64,000 bases of DNA from Saccharopolyspora soli (GTDB lineage Bacteria; Actinomycetota; Actinomycetes; Mycobacteriales; Pseudonocardiaceae), in assembly GCF_022678645.1 (NCBI RefSeq), contig NZ_JALBWV010000005.1, forward strand, positions 62,001 to 126,000. Reading direction: 5' to 3'. Both the position numbers and the translations under genes were made by a program. The first letter of the stretch is position 1. Every line of letters begins with the position of its first letter. Below, one piece after another: positions 41,797-49,781 of the stretch. Under the pieces are notes generated by a model that saw only the letters and a list, made by a program, of their open reading frames with translations, was not told the DNA's origin and did not search any database.

Positions 41797-43758
41797 TCAT
41801 CGGATGCGGCGTCCGGTTTCGGCGCAGGAGTAGCCGCCGAGGGCTTCCACAGTGGCGCGGAAGTCTTCCCTTTCGAGCAACGCCCACAGCGGAGCCAACA
41901 GTTCGCCGGGCAACTCGCTGGTGCGCAACACCAGGTCGTAAGGCTCGCGGGCGACCGGAACGAAGTCCAACCCGAACGCGCGCGCCGCGGCCAGGATCCC
42001 CATGCCGACGTCCGCGCGGTCGGCGGCTACGGCGGCGGCGACGGCGAGATGGGTGTGCTCCTCGCGCGAGTAACCGGAAACCGCGGTCGCGTCGATGCCG
42101 CGCCGGTTGAGTTCGTGATCGAGCAACGCCCTGGTGCCAGCGCCGCGCTGCCGGTTGACGTAGCGCAGCCCTGGCCGGGTCAGGTCCTCGACACCGGTGA
42201 GGCCCAGCGGATTGCCAGGGGCGACGATGAGTCCCTGATCCCGGTGCACCAGCCGGACGACGGCGACCTCGGCGTCCGCCCCGAGGAGTCTGTCCACATA
42301 GGGCAGGGTGTACTCGCCGGTCGACGGTTCCAGCAGGTGCGAACCCGCGAGGTGGCACAGTCCATCGCGCAGCGCGACCAGACCGCCGAGCGAGCCGACG
42401 TTCGAGGAGGCCAGCGTGATCAGCGGATCGGCCGCGCGCAGTTCGGACGCCACCAGGTCGAGCAGCAGATCGTGCGAACCGATCGCGACGATGGTGCGCC
42501 CGATTTCCCCGAGTCCGCGCAGCAGTTCCACCCGAACCTCGGCACCGGCGTGGTGACCTTCCAAACCCGCCGGCACGACGAGCAGGCCGTCCGCGCGCAC
42601 CAGCGAGGTCAGCACCCCGGCGCCGCGGGGCAGCGGTGTGGCGACCACCTGGTCCTGCACGCGGCCGAGCCGGACCCGGACCCAGTCGTCCATGCCGATC
42701 GCGGAGGGCAGTTTCCGGGCCAGGCGCGCGGTCGTGAACGGACGTTCCCGAGGCGCGGCGCCCTCCAGTTCGGCCAGCAGCGGGGCGGCGAAGATGTCGA
42801 AGGTGAGCGCGGCCGACACCGGATAGCCAGGCACCCCGAGAACGGGAGTCGCGGGCTCACCGGTGACGGTACCGAGCACGACGGGGTGCCCCGGACGCAC
42901 TGCTACTCCGTGCACCGCCACCGAGCCCGCACCGGCGATCACGCGCGCCGTGTAGTCGTCCCGGCCAGCGCTGGAACCCGCGATCAGCAGGACGAGGTCG
43001 GCCTCGACCGCAGCGGCGCGCAGCGCGGCGGTGATGGCTTCCGGGTCGTCGGGGACGATGTCGGTGACACGGGCGTCGCAGCCCACCTCGCGGGCCTGCG
43101 ACGCCAGCATCAGCGAGTTCGTGTCGAGGATTTCGCCGGGAGCCGGTTCGGTCCCGATCGGCCGGATCTCGTCGCCGGTCGGCACGATCACCACGATCGG
43201 CGCGCGGCGCACGCCGAGTTCGGTGACTCCCGCCGCCGCGCAGGCCGCGACATCGACCGGCCGCAGCCGGTGGCCTTCGGGAAGCAGCAGCTCGGTGGCG
43301 CTGATGTCCTCGCCGATCGACCGGACGTGCTGGTACGGCGGGACGGCGGCCCGCAGCTCGGCCTCGCCGTGCTCGGTGCGGTGCACCTGCTCGCGCATCA
43401 CCACGGCGTCATAGCCCAGGGGCAGCGGATCGCCGGTGTCGACGACCTCGAAGTCGCTCGGCGCCAGCAGCACCGGGGTGGTCTCGGCCGCGCCGACGGT
43501 GTCGGCGGCCCGAACCGCGATCCCGTCCATGCCCGCCGAGTCGAAGGCGGGCGAGGATCGCCGCGCCCACACCGGTTCAGCCGTCACCCTGCCCACCGCG
43601 GCGGCGACTGGTACGTGGACCACGTTGACACGAGCGGGACAGTCCGCCGCCGCCCGTGCGTCCGCCCAGGCGGCCAGGGCCTCGGCTGCCGGGACGTCCG
43701 AGACGAACGGGCTGTTGGCGGTCATGGCGTGAGTATCCACGCGGGTTGTGCTGGTCAC
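41797..43758 (-). CDS. Molybdopterin molybdenumtransferase MoeA fused to a periplasmic-binding-like domain
   Basis: This is a 653-residue two-part protein. Residues ~20-430 are MoeA, which inserts molybdate or tungstate into adenylylated molybdopterin: SSPAFDSAGMDGIAVRAAD, VVIVPTGDEIRP, LIAGSSAGRDDYTA, LGVPGYPVSAAL. Residues ~440-650 form a binding-protein-like domain (PF12727 type): SHDLLLDLVASELR, ASSNVGSLGGL, GLIVAPGNPLGLTGVEDL, GAGTRALLDHELNRRGI, EPYDLVLRTSEL. That domain is related to the GntR-type regulator at 55569. GTG at 43758 follows GGAG; an in-frame ATG lies at 43725. It is the last gene of the metal-cofactor run. Confidence 0.85.
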   Translation of the reverse strand: MTSTTRVDTHAMTANSPFVSDVPAAEALAAWADARAAADCPARVNVVHVPVAAAVGRVTAEPVWARRSSPAFDSAGMDGIAVRAADTVGAAETTPVLLAPSDFEVVDTGDPLPLGYDAVVMREQVHRTEHGEAELRAAVPPYQHVRSIGEDISATELLLPEGHRLRPVDVAACAAAGVTELGVRRAPIVVIVPTGDEIRPIGTEPAPGEILDTNSLMLASQAREVGCDARVTDIVPDDPEAITAALRAAAVEADLVLLIAGSSAGRDDYTARVIAGAGSVAVHGVAVRPGHPVVLGTVTGEPATPVLGVPGYPVSAALTFDIFAAPLLAELEGAAPRERPFTTARLARKLPSAIGMDDWVRVRLGRVQDQVVATPLPRGAGVLTSLVRADGLLVVPAGLEGHHAGAEVRVELLRGLGEIGRTIVAIGSHDLLLDLVASELRAADPLITLASSNVGSLGGLVALRDGLCHLAGSHLLEPSTGEYTLPYVDRLLGADAEVAVVRLVHRDQGLIVAPGNPLGLTGVEDLTRPGLRYVNRQRGAGTRALLDHELNRRGIDATAVSGYSREEHTHLAVAAAVAADRADVGMGILAAARAFGLDFVPVAREPYDLVLRTSELPGELLAPLWALLEREDFRATVEALGGYSCAETGRRIR

Positions 43759-43777
43759 GAAACGCTCCGTTGGCCTG

Positions 43778-44998
43778 TCATCGGTAGAGGGTGATCTCGA
43801 CCTCGGTTCCCGCGTCCAGGCCGGTGGCGGGCTCCGGGATGATCAGGTAGCCGTCGGCGCGGGTCAGCACCGACAGCAGGGCGGACGGGCCGAACAGCGG
43901 CTCGGCGCATCCGTCGCGGACCCTGACCTGGACAACGTCGAGCCGTCCGGCGGCGGAGGCCAGGTCGCGCGACAGCCGGGCGCGGGTGCCGGGTTCGGGC
44001 GGCGGAGCGTCGCAGCCGGAGACGCGCCACAGCAGCGGTACCCCGACCTGACCGAACACGACCAGCGCGGACAGCGGATTGCCCGGCAGTCCGATGAGCG
44101 GCGTCCCGTCGCATTCGGCCAGCAGGGTGGGTTTTCCCGGTTTGATGGCCAGCCCGTGGCACCAGATCTCACCGACGGCGGCCACGGCATCCGCGGTTTC
44201 GTCGCGGGCGCCCACCGAGGAACCCGCCGAGACCACGACCAGGTCTGCGTCGGGGAGGATTTCCGCCAGCCGTTTCCGCAAGGTGCCCGGCTCGTCGGAG
44301 ACGATGCCCGCGATGATCGGCTCGCCGCCCGCATCGGCGACCAACCCGGCGAGCGCCGAAGCCGTGGCGTCGCGCACCTGACCGGCGGCGAGCTCCGCGG
44401 TGTCCGGCGGAACCACCTCGTCGCCCGTGGAGACGATCGCGACACGCGGCCGGGCATGCACCGCGACCGTGGTCACCCCCGCTGCAGCGAGCAGCCCGAG
44501 GTCCGTCGCCCGCAGCGGCCGACCGGCAGGCACCAGCGCAGCGCCGACCGCGACGTCCTCGTCGGCACGCACGACACCACCACCCGGCGCGACGGGCCGG
44601 GTGACCTCGATCGTGCCCGGCATCGTCTCGGCGGTGTACTCCACCATCACCACCGCGTCCGCGCCTTCGGGCAGCACACCCCCGGTCGGCATCGCGACGC
44701 AGCCACCCGGCCGGACGACGACGGCGGGGGCAGCGCCCATCCGCACCGCCCCGAGCAGGTCGAGGTAGGTGGGCAGGCCATCGGACGCGCCGTAGGTGTC
44801 GGCGGCCCGGACCGCGAAACCGTCCACTGTGGAACGGACGAATCCGGGTAGTGCGGACCGCGCCGGTACTTCCGCGGCGGGCACGCGGTGCAGCGCCGCC
44901 GCCAACGGGACGTTCTCCACCGGCGTGCGGTGCGCGGGCCGAAAGCCCGCAAGGGCCTCGGCGACGGTGCGGGCGGCGAAGAACTCCCGCCCGCTCAA
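43778..44998 (-). CDS. moeA: Molybdopterin molybdenumtransferase MoeA
   Basis: This is a 406-residue MoeA that carries out the metal-insertion step of molybdenum/tungsten cofactor synthesis. Domain marks: LPGFVRSTVDGFAVRAADTY, GCVAMPTGGVLPEGADAVVM, VAIVSTGDEVVPP, VVVSAGSSVGARDETADAV, GLAIKPGKPTLLAECDG, GLPGNPLSALVVF. The TTG start at 44998 overlaps the formate dehydrogenase subunit stop (TTGA); no other start gives the usual N-terminus (FFAARTVAEALAGF). A MoeA-PBP fusion follows 19 bp downstream, so the cluster has two MoeA proteins. Confidence 0.9.
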   Translation of the reverse strand: MSGREFFAARTVAEALAGFRPAHRTPVENVPLAAALHRVPAAEVPARSALPGFVRSTVDGFAVRAADTYGASDGLPTYLDLLGAVRMGAAPAVVVRPGGCVAMPTGGVLPEGADAVVMVEYTAETMPGTIEVTRPVAPGGGVVRADEDVAVGAALVPAGRPLRATDLGLLAAAGVTTVAVHARPRVAIVSTGDEVVPPDTAELAAGQVRDATASALAGLVADAGGEPIIAGIVSDEPGTLRKRLAEILPDADLVVVSAGSSVGARDETADAVAAVGEIWCHGLAIKPGKPTLLAECDGTPLIGLPGNPLSALVVFGQVGVPLLWRVSGCDAPPPEPGTRARLSRDLASAAGRLDVVQVRVRDGCAEPLFGPSALLSVLTRADGYLIIPEPATGLDAGTEVEITLYR

Positions 44999-46743
44999 CT
45001 CCCCGACTGTCCCTTCGGGTCCGGCTCCTCACCCGCCGAGCCGTTTTCCATGCGCAGCACGGAAACCACCGGCCCCAGGGCCACCTGCCCGAGCCCGCAG
45101 ATGGAGGTCTTGCGCATGGCCTCCTCCAACTCCAGGATGCGGGCGCGCTGCGCGTCGTCGAGCGTCGACGAACCCGATTCCAGCACGCCGCTGAGCAGGC
45201 TGTGCGCCTTGGTGGACCCGACGCGGCACGGCACGCACTTGCCGCACGATTCGTTGCGGAAGAAGCGAAGCACGTTCGTCGATGCGGCCAGCAGGTCGGT
45301 GCCCTCGGCGAGCACCACCAGCGCGCCGGAACCGAGCATGGTGCCCGCCTCGGCGAGCGTCCCGAAGTCCAGTCGCAGGTCGAGCTGGTCCGGGCCGATG
45401 AAGTTCGACGAAGCGCCACCCGGCTGCACCGCGGCGATCGCGGCACCGTCGCGCACGCCACCAGCGAGGTCGATCAACTCCCGGACGGTGGTGCCCATCG
45501 GCACGCAGTACACGCTCGGATTCTCGACATGCCCGGACACGGCGAAGAACTTCCAGCCGACGGAGTCCCCGATGCCCTGCTCGGCCCACCAGTCCGCGCC
45601 GCGCTGGACGATCACCGGCACGTCGGCGAAGGTCTCCACGGAGTTGATCAGCGTCGGGCGGCCGTGCAGGCCGTAGTTGCCGGGGAACGGCGGCTTGTTC
45701 CGCGGCTCGCCGCGGTGGCCTTCCATCGCCTCCAGCAGCGCCGTCTCCTCGCCCAGGATGTAGCCGCCCGGCGAGACGAAGATGTCGAGTTGCAGGCGAC
45801 GACCGCTGCCACACGCGTCCGCGCCGATCACGCCCGCCTCGCGCAGCGCCGCGATCTCCTCGCGCAGCACGTGTTCCTCCGGACCGTACTCGTGGCGGAT
45901 GAACACCCAGCCCTCTTCGGCCCCGACCACGACCATGCCGATCAGCAGGCCCTCCAGCACCAGGTGCGGCTGGTCGGCCAGGATCTGGCGGTCCTTGAAC
46001 GTGCCCGGTTCGGACTCGTCGGCGTTGCAGATCGCGTACTTGACGCTGCCCGGCTCGGCGGCGGCGACCAGGCCCCACTTGCGCCCGGTGGGGAATCCAG
46101 CGCCACCCATCCCCCGCAACCCGGCGGACTGGAGCGTGGCCACCACCTCGTCGGTGGTCAGTTCCCCGGCGAGCAACGCCCGCAGGGTAGCGTACCGCTG
46201 CTCGACCCCGGAAGTCGCCGGGTACGGGTCGTTCGGCCACGGTTCGGTCCGCGCCGCCCCGGTCGGGGCCGCCTGTCCCACGCCGGTACCGCGCGCGGCG
46301 GTTATGAGCTCGTCGACGTCGGACACCGACGCCGGGTGCTCGTTGACCGCCAGCGCCGGGGCGATGTCGCAGCGTCCCAGGCAGGACACCTCGACGACCT
46401 CGACGTCGGTCTCGTCGCCGTAGCGCTGCCGCACCTCCGCGATCCGGTCCGCACCGGAACGCAGCCAGCACGACAGGTCACGGCAGACGTGCACTGACAC
46501 CTTCTCCGGGGGCGTGGTGCGGAAGTGCGGGTAGAACGAGATGATGCCCTCGATCTCGTACCGCGGCCGCCGCACCTCGCGCGCCAGCTCCTCCAACTCC
46601 TCGCGGGGCAGCCAGCCCAACCGCGCCTGGATCGCGTTGAGCGCTGGGATCAGCGACGGGCCGGGGAACTTCCCGTTCCGACCCTCCACACCGGGCACGC
46701 GGCGAGGCGGCACGTACGGCGCCCGCTCCGAACTCAGGGTCAT
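44995..46743 (-). CDS. fdhB: NAD-type formate dehydrogenase beta subunit (NuoE-NuoF fusion)
   Basis: This is a 582-residue electron-transfer subunit linking the molybdo/tungsto subunit to NAD. Residues ~20-150 are NuoE-like with [2Fe-2S] cysteines in VCRDLSCWL and SCLGRCDIAPAL. Residues ~180-560 are NuoF-like: the NADH/FMN region GLRGMGGAGFPTGRKWGLVA, YAICNADESEPGTFKDRQIL, YILGEETALLEAMEG, and the [4Fe-4S] motif NESCGKCVPCRVG with a later CGLG cysteine. ATG at 46743 overlaps the fdhA stop (ATGA). It could in principle also accept electrons from the neighbouring AOR (inference). Confidence 0.9.
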   Translation of the reverse strand: MTLSSERAPYVPPRRVPGVEGRNGKFPGPSLIPALNAIQARLGWLPREELEELAREVRRPRYEIEGIISFYPHFRTTPPEKVSVHVCRDLSCWLRSGADRIAEVRQRYGDETDVEVVEVSCLGRCDIAPALAVNEHPASVSDVDELITAARGTGVGQAAPTGAARTEPWPNDPYPATSGVEQRYATLRALLAGELTTDEVVATLQSAGLRGMGGAGFPTGRKWGLVAAAEPGSVKYAICNADESEPGTFKDRQILADQPHLVLEGLLIGMVVVGAEEGWVFIRHEYGPEEHVLREEIAALREAGVIGADACGSGRRLQLDIFVSPGGYILGEETALLEAMEGHRGEPRNKPPFPGNYGLHGRPTLINSVETFADVPVIVQRGADWWAEQGIGDSVGWKFFAVSGHVENPSVYCVPMGTTVRELIDLAGGVRDGAAIAAVQPGGASSNFIGPDQLDLRLDFGTLAEAGTMLGSGALVVLAEGTDLLAASTNVLRFFRNESCGKCVPCRVGSTKAHSLLSGVLESGSSTLDDAQRARILELEEAMRKTSICGLGQVALGPVVSVLRMENGSAGEEPDPKGQSGS

Positions 46744-49691
46744 GCACTAACTCCCAGGGTTGATGTGGGATCCGCGTCGTGTGCCGCGCCCAACGCCTCG
46801 ACCTGAACAGCACAGAACTTGAACTCGGGGATCTTGCCGACCGGGTCGATCTCGTCGATGGTCAGCAGGTTCGCCGCCGCCTCCCGGAAGTGGAACGGGA
46901 TGAAGCAGTTGCCGAGCTGCTCGCGATGGGAAATCCGCACCTGCAACTCGATCGTGCCGCGCCGCGACCGAACCCGGACCCGTTCGCCGTGCGCCAGGCC
47001 CCGGTCGGCGGCGTCCTTCGGGTGCAGGTACACCTCGGGCACCGGCGAGATCGAGTCGAGCGCGAAGGACCGTCGGGTCATCGACCCGGTGTGCCAGTGT
47101 TCGAGCAGCCGACCGGTGTTGAGCACCAGCGGGTACTCCGCGTCGGGCAGCTCCTTCGCGGGCAACCACTGCGCGGGCACCAGGTGGGCCAGGCCGTCGT
47201 CGGTGTTGAACCGCTCGTCGAAGAGCACCACGGTCCCGTCGGAGTGCTCGGGGTCGTCGTTCGGGTAGAGCTTGCCGGACCAGCCGAGGTTGTCGTGCCG
47301 CAGGTTCGCGTACGACGGCATGAGCTCGACCATCTCGTCGAACACCTCGCTCGGCGCGGTGTAGGACCAGTTCAGCCCGATGCGCTGAGCGATGTCCTGG
47401 ACGATCTCCCAGTCCACCCGCGCCTGGCCGGGCGGGTCCGTCACCTTGCGGCCGAGCTGCACCCGGCGGTCGGTGTTGGTGTAGCTGCCTTCCTTCTCCA
47501 GGTACGAGGAGGCGGGCAGGATCACGTCGGCGAACTCGGCGGTCTCGGTCATGAAGATGTCCTGCACGACCAGGAAGTCCAGCGACGCCAGCGCCTTGCG
47601 CACCTTGTTGATGTTGGGGTCGGACAGGAAGGGGTTCTCGCCCAGCATGTACATGCCGCGGACCCCGTCCGGTTTCAGCACCGAACCGATGATCTCGGTG
47701 ACGGTCAGGCCGCGGTTCGGGTCCAGCGAGGTGCCCCACGCCTGCTCGAACCGCTGCCGGGTCGCGTCCTGGTCCACCCCCTGGTAGTCGGGGTAGAACA
47801 TCGGGATCAGCCCGGCGTCGGAGGCGCCCTGGACGTTGTTCTGCCCGCGCAGCGGGTGCAGCCCGGTGCCGGGCCGACCGACGTTGCCGGTGATCGAGCA
47901 CAGCGCGATCAGGCAGCGGGCGTTGTCCGTGCCCGTGGTGTGCTGGGAGATCCCCATGCCCCAGTAGATGACGGCGGCGCCAGCCTCGCCCCACGTCCGG
48001 GCGACCTCGCGGATCAGGTCCGCGTCCACCCCGGTGATCTGGGCGGCCCGCTCCGGCGGGTAGTCGGCGACCGTGCGGGCGAGTTCGTCGTAGTTCGAGA
48101 CCCGCGCCGCGATGAACTCCCGGTCGATCAGGCCGAGGCGGATCACCTCGTGCATGATCGAGTTGTAGAACGCCACGTCCGTGCCGGGCTTGACCTGGCA
48201 GTGGTAGTCGGCGTGCTCGGCGACCGTGCTGGCCCGCGGGTCGACGTAGATGATCTTCGTACCGCGACGGCGGGCCTGCTTGAAGAACGAGCTGGCGACC
48301 GGGTGGTTCGCGGTCGGGTTGGACCCGGTGATGATCACCACGTCCGCGTTGGCGACGTCGCCGTAGGTGGTCGACACCGCGCCGGAACCGACGCCCTCGA
48401 ACAGCGCCGCCACCGACGAGGCGTGGCACAGCCTGGTGCAGTGGTCGACGTTGTTGGTGCCGAACCCGGCCCGGATCAGCTTCTGGAAGAGGTAAGCCTC
48501 TTCGTTGGAGCACTTCGCGGAACCGAAACCGGCGATCGAACCGGGACCGCCGGTGGCGTGGACCTCCATCAGCCGTCGGGCGACGAGGTCCAGCGCCTCC
48601 TCCCAGGTGGCCTCGCGGAAGTACGGCATCACCTCGTCGTAGTCGACGAGTCCGCCCGGCTTGCGACGTCCGTCCCGGCCGGGCTTGCCGCCGCTGCGGT
48701 CTCCACCGCTGCCAGCACGGCCGCGGTCGTTGTCCCCACCGGCGTCGCCGCGCACGTCGGCGGACAACGCGCCCTTCGGGTAGGCCGAGTCCTTGCGGAT
48801 CAGCGGCACGGTGAGCCGCTGCGGCGATGCCGCGTAGTCCCACCCGTAGCGCCCCTTGACGCACAGCCGACTCTTGGAACCGGGCTGGTCCCGGCCTTCG
48901 GCGAAGGCGATCGCGCCGCGCGAGCGGTCCACGTAGTAGGTCAGCGCGCAGCCGACACCGCAGTACGGGCAGACGCTGTCCACCGCGTCCAACTGCTCGC
49001 GGGGCTGGATCGGGATGTTGTTGATCGGCTTGTTGGTCAGCGCGCCCGTCGGGCATGCCTGCACGCACTCGCCGCAGGTGACGCAGGAACTCGCGCCCAT
49101 CGGGTCGTTGAAGTCGAACGCGATCTTGGTCGAGTAGCCCTTGCCGGAGCGCCCGATGACGTCGTTGCCCTGGATGTCGTCGCAGGCCCGGACGCAGCGG
49201 TCGCACAGGATGCAGGCGTCGTGGTTGACGTCGATGACGGGGTTCGACGAGTCCTGGCCGCGGCCGGAACCGCAGGGCAGCTCGGTCGTCTCGCGGGCGA
49301 CGTCGAAGCGGTCGGCCAGCTCCAGCAACAGGTTGTCGCCGGTCTTGTTCTGCTTCGGATCCTCGGCGCGCGGCGGCTGGTCGGAGATCAGCAGCTCGGT
49401 CAGGGTGGCCCGGCTGCGTTCCAGCTCCGGGGTGGAGGTCTTGACCTCCATGCCGTCCTCGCAGGGACGCACGCAGGACGCGGCGAAGGTCCGCGCGCCG
49501 GTGTCGACCACGCACATCCGGCATACGCCGACGGGGTCGTAGCGTTCGTTGTGGCACAGCACCGGAATGTCCACGCCGACCTGCTTCGCGGCGTCGTAGA
49601 TGCTGGTGCCTTCCGGGACCGTTACCGTCTGACCGTCAATCGTGGTCGTCACGGTCCGCACGGAAGTGATCGGCTCCTCGACAGCCGTCAT
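46740..49691 (-). CDS. fdhA: Formate dehydrogenase alpha subunit (Mo/W-bis-MGD)
   Basis: This is a 983-residue catalytic subunit oxidising formate to CO2. The N-terminal [2Fe-2S] domain has CHNERYDPVGVCRMCVVD. Two [4Fe-4S] sites follow in CILCDRCVRACDD and CVTCGECVQACPTGAL. The bis-MGD domain opens with CPYCGVGCALTYYVD and LCVKGRYGWDYA. The metal ligand is a cysteine, not selenocysteine: VDHCTRLCHASSVAALF. A Gly/Arg/Asp-rich low-complexity insert occupies residues ~307-342. The C-terminal domain includes PLVLNTGRLLEHWHTGSMTR. No fdhD gene, usually needed for activation, is in the window. Confidence 0.92.
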   Translation of the reverse strand: MTAVEEPITSVRTVTTTIDGQTVTVPEGTSIYDAAKQVGVDIPVLCHNERYDPVGVCRMCVVDTGARTFAASCVRPCEDGMEVKTSTPELERSRATLTELLISDQPPRAEDPKQNKTGDNLLLELADRFDVARETTELPCGSGRGQDSSNPVIDVNHDACILCDRCVRACDDIQGNDVIGRSGKGYSTKIAFDFNDPMGASSCVTCGECVQACPTGALTNKPINNIPIQPREQLDAVDSVCPYCGVGCALTYYVDRSRGAIAFAEGRDQPGSKSRLCVKGRYGWDYAASPQRLTVPLIRKDSAYPKGALSADVRGDAGGDNDRGRAGSGGDRSGGKPGRDGRRKPGGLVDYDEVMPYFREATWEEALDLVARRLMEVHATGGPGSIAGFGSAKCSNEEAYLFQKLIRAGFGTNNVDHCTRLCHASSVAALFEGVGSGAVSTTYGDVANADVVIITGSNPTANHPVASSFFKQARRRGTKIIYVDPRASTVAEHADYHCQVKPGTDVAFYNSIMHEVIRLGLIDREFIAARVSNYDELARTVADYPPERAAQITGVDADLIREVARTWGEAGAAVIYWGMGISQHTTGTDNARCLIALCSITGNVGRPGTGLHPLRGQNNVQGASDAGLIPMFYPDYQGVDQDATRQRFEQAWGTSLDPNRGLTVTEIIGSVLKPDGVRGMYMLGENPFLSDPNINKVRKALASLDFLVVQDIFMTETAEFADVILPASSYLEKEGSYTNTDRRVQLGRKVTDPPGQARVDWEIVQDIAQRIGLNWSYTAPSEVFDEMVELMPSYANLRHDNLGWSGKLYPNDDPEHSDGTVVLFDERFNTDDGLAHLVPAQWLPAKELPDAEYPLVLNTGRLLEHWHTGSMTRRSFALDSISPVPEVYLHPKDAADRGLAHGERVRVRSRRGTIELQVRISHREQLGNCFIPFHFREAAANLLTIDEIDPVGKIPEFKFCAVQVEALGAAHDADPTSTLGVSA

Positions 49692-49714
49692 CGGAACCCC
49701 CGTCGTTTCGAGCG

Positions 49715-49737
49715 GTATACCTCATACAGCATACACA
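49715..49737. promoter_or_regulatory. CATACA repeats upstream of fdhA
   Basis: GTATAC followed by CATACA at 49723-49728 and again at 49730-49735 gives a 7-bp-period direct repeat, 24-46 bp upstream of the fdhA ATG. It is A/T-rich in a GC-rich genome, so it may be an operator or part of the promoter. No regulator is assigned. Confidence 0.35.
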
Positions 49738-49781
49738 CGCGCCTCAAGCGTCACTAGCATCCGCGCGCAAGGCCCGGCTGG

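Noticed and set aside
48364..48450. Possible selenocysteine formate dehydrogenase
   Set aside because: The catalytic position is a normal Cys codon in VDHCTRLCHA; no in-frame TGA is present.
46779..49757. A 992-codon open frame antisense to fdhA, and a similar 936-codon frame on the same strand as fdhA
   Set aside because: Both are products of the G/C-biased third codon positions of fdhA. Their translations are His/Arg/Gly-rich with no domain, while fdhA itself has complete iron-sulfur and bis-MGD motifs.
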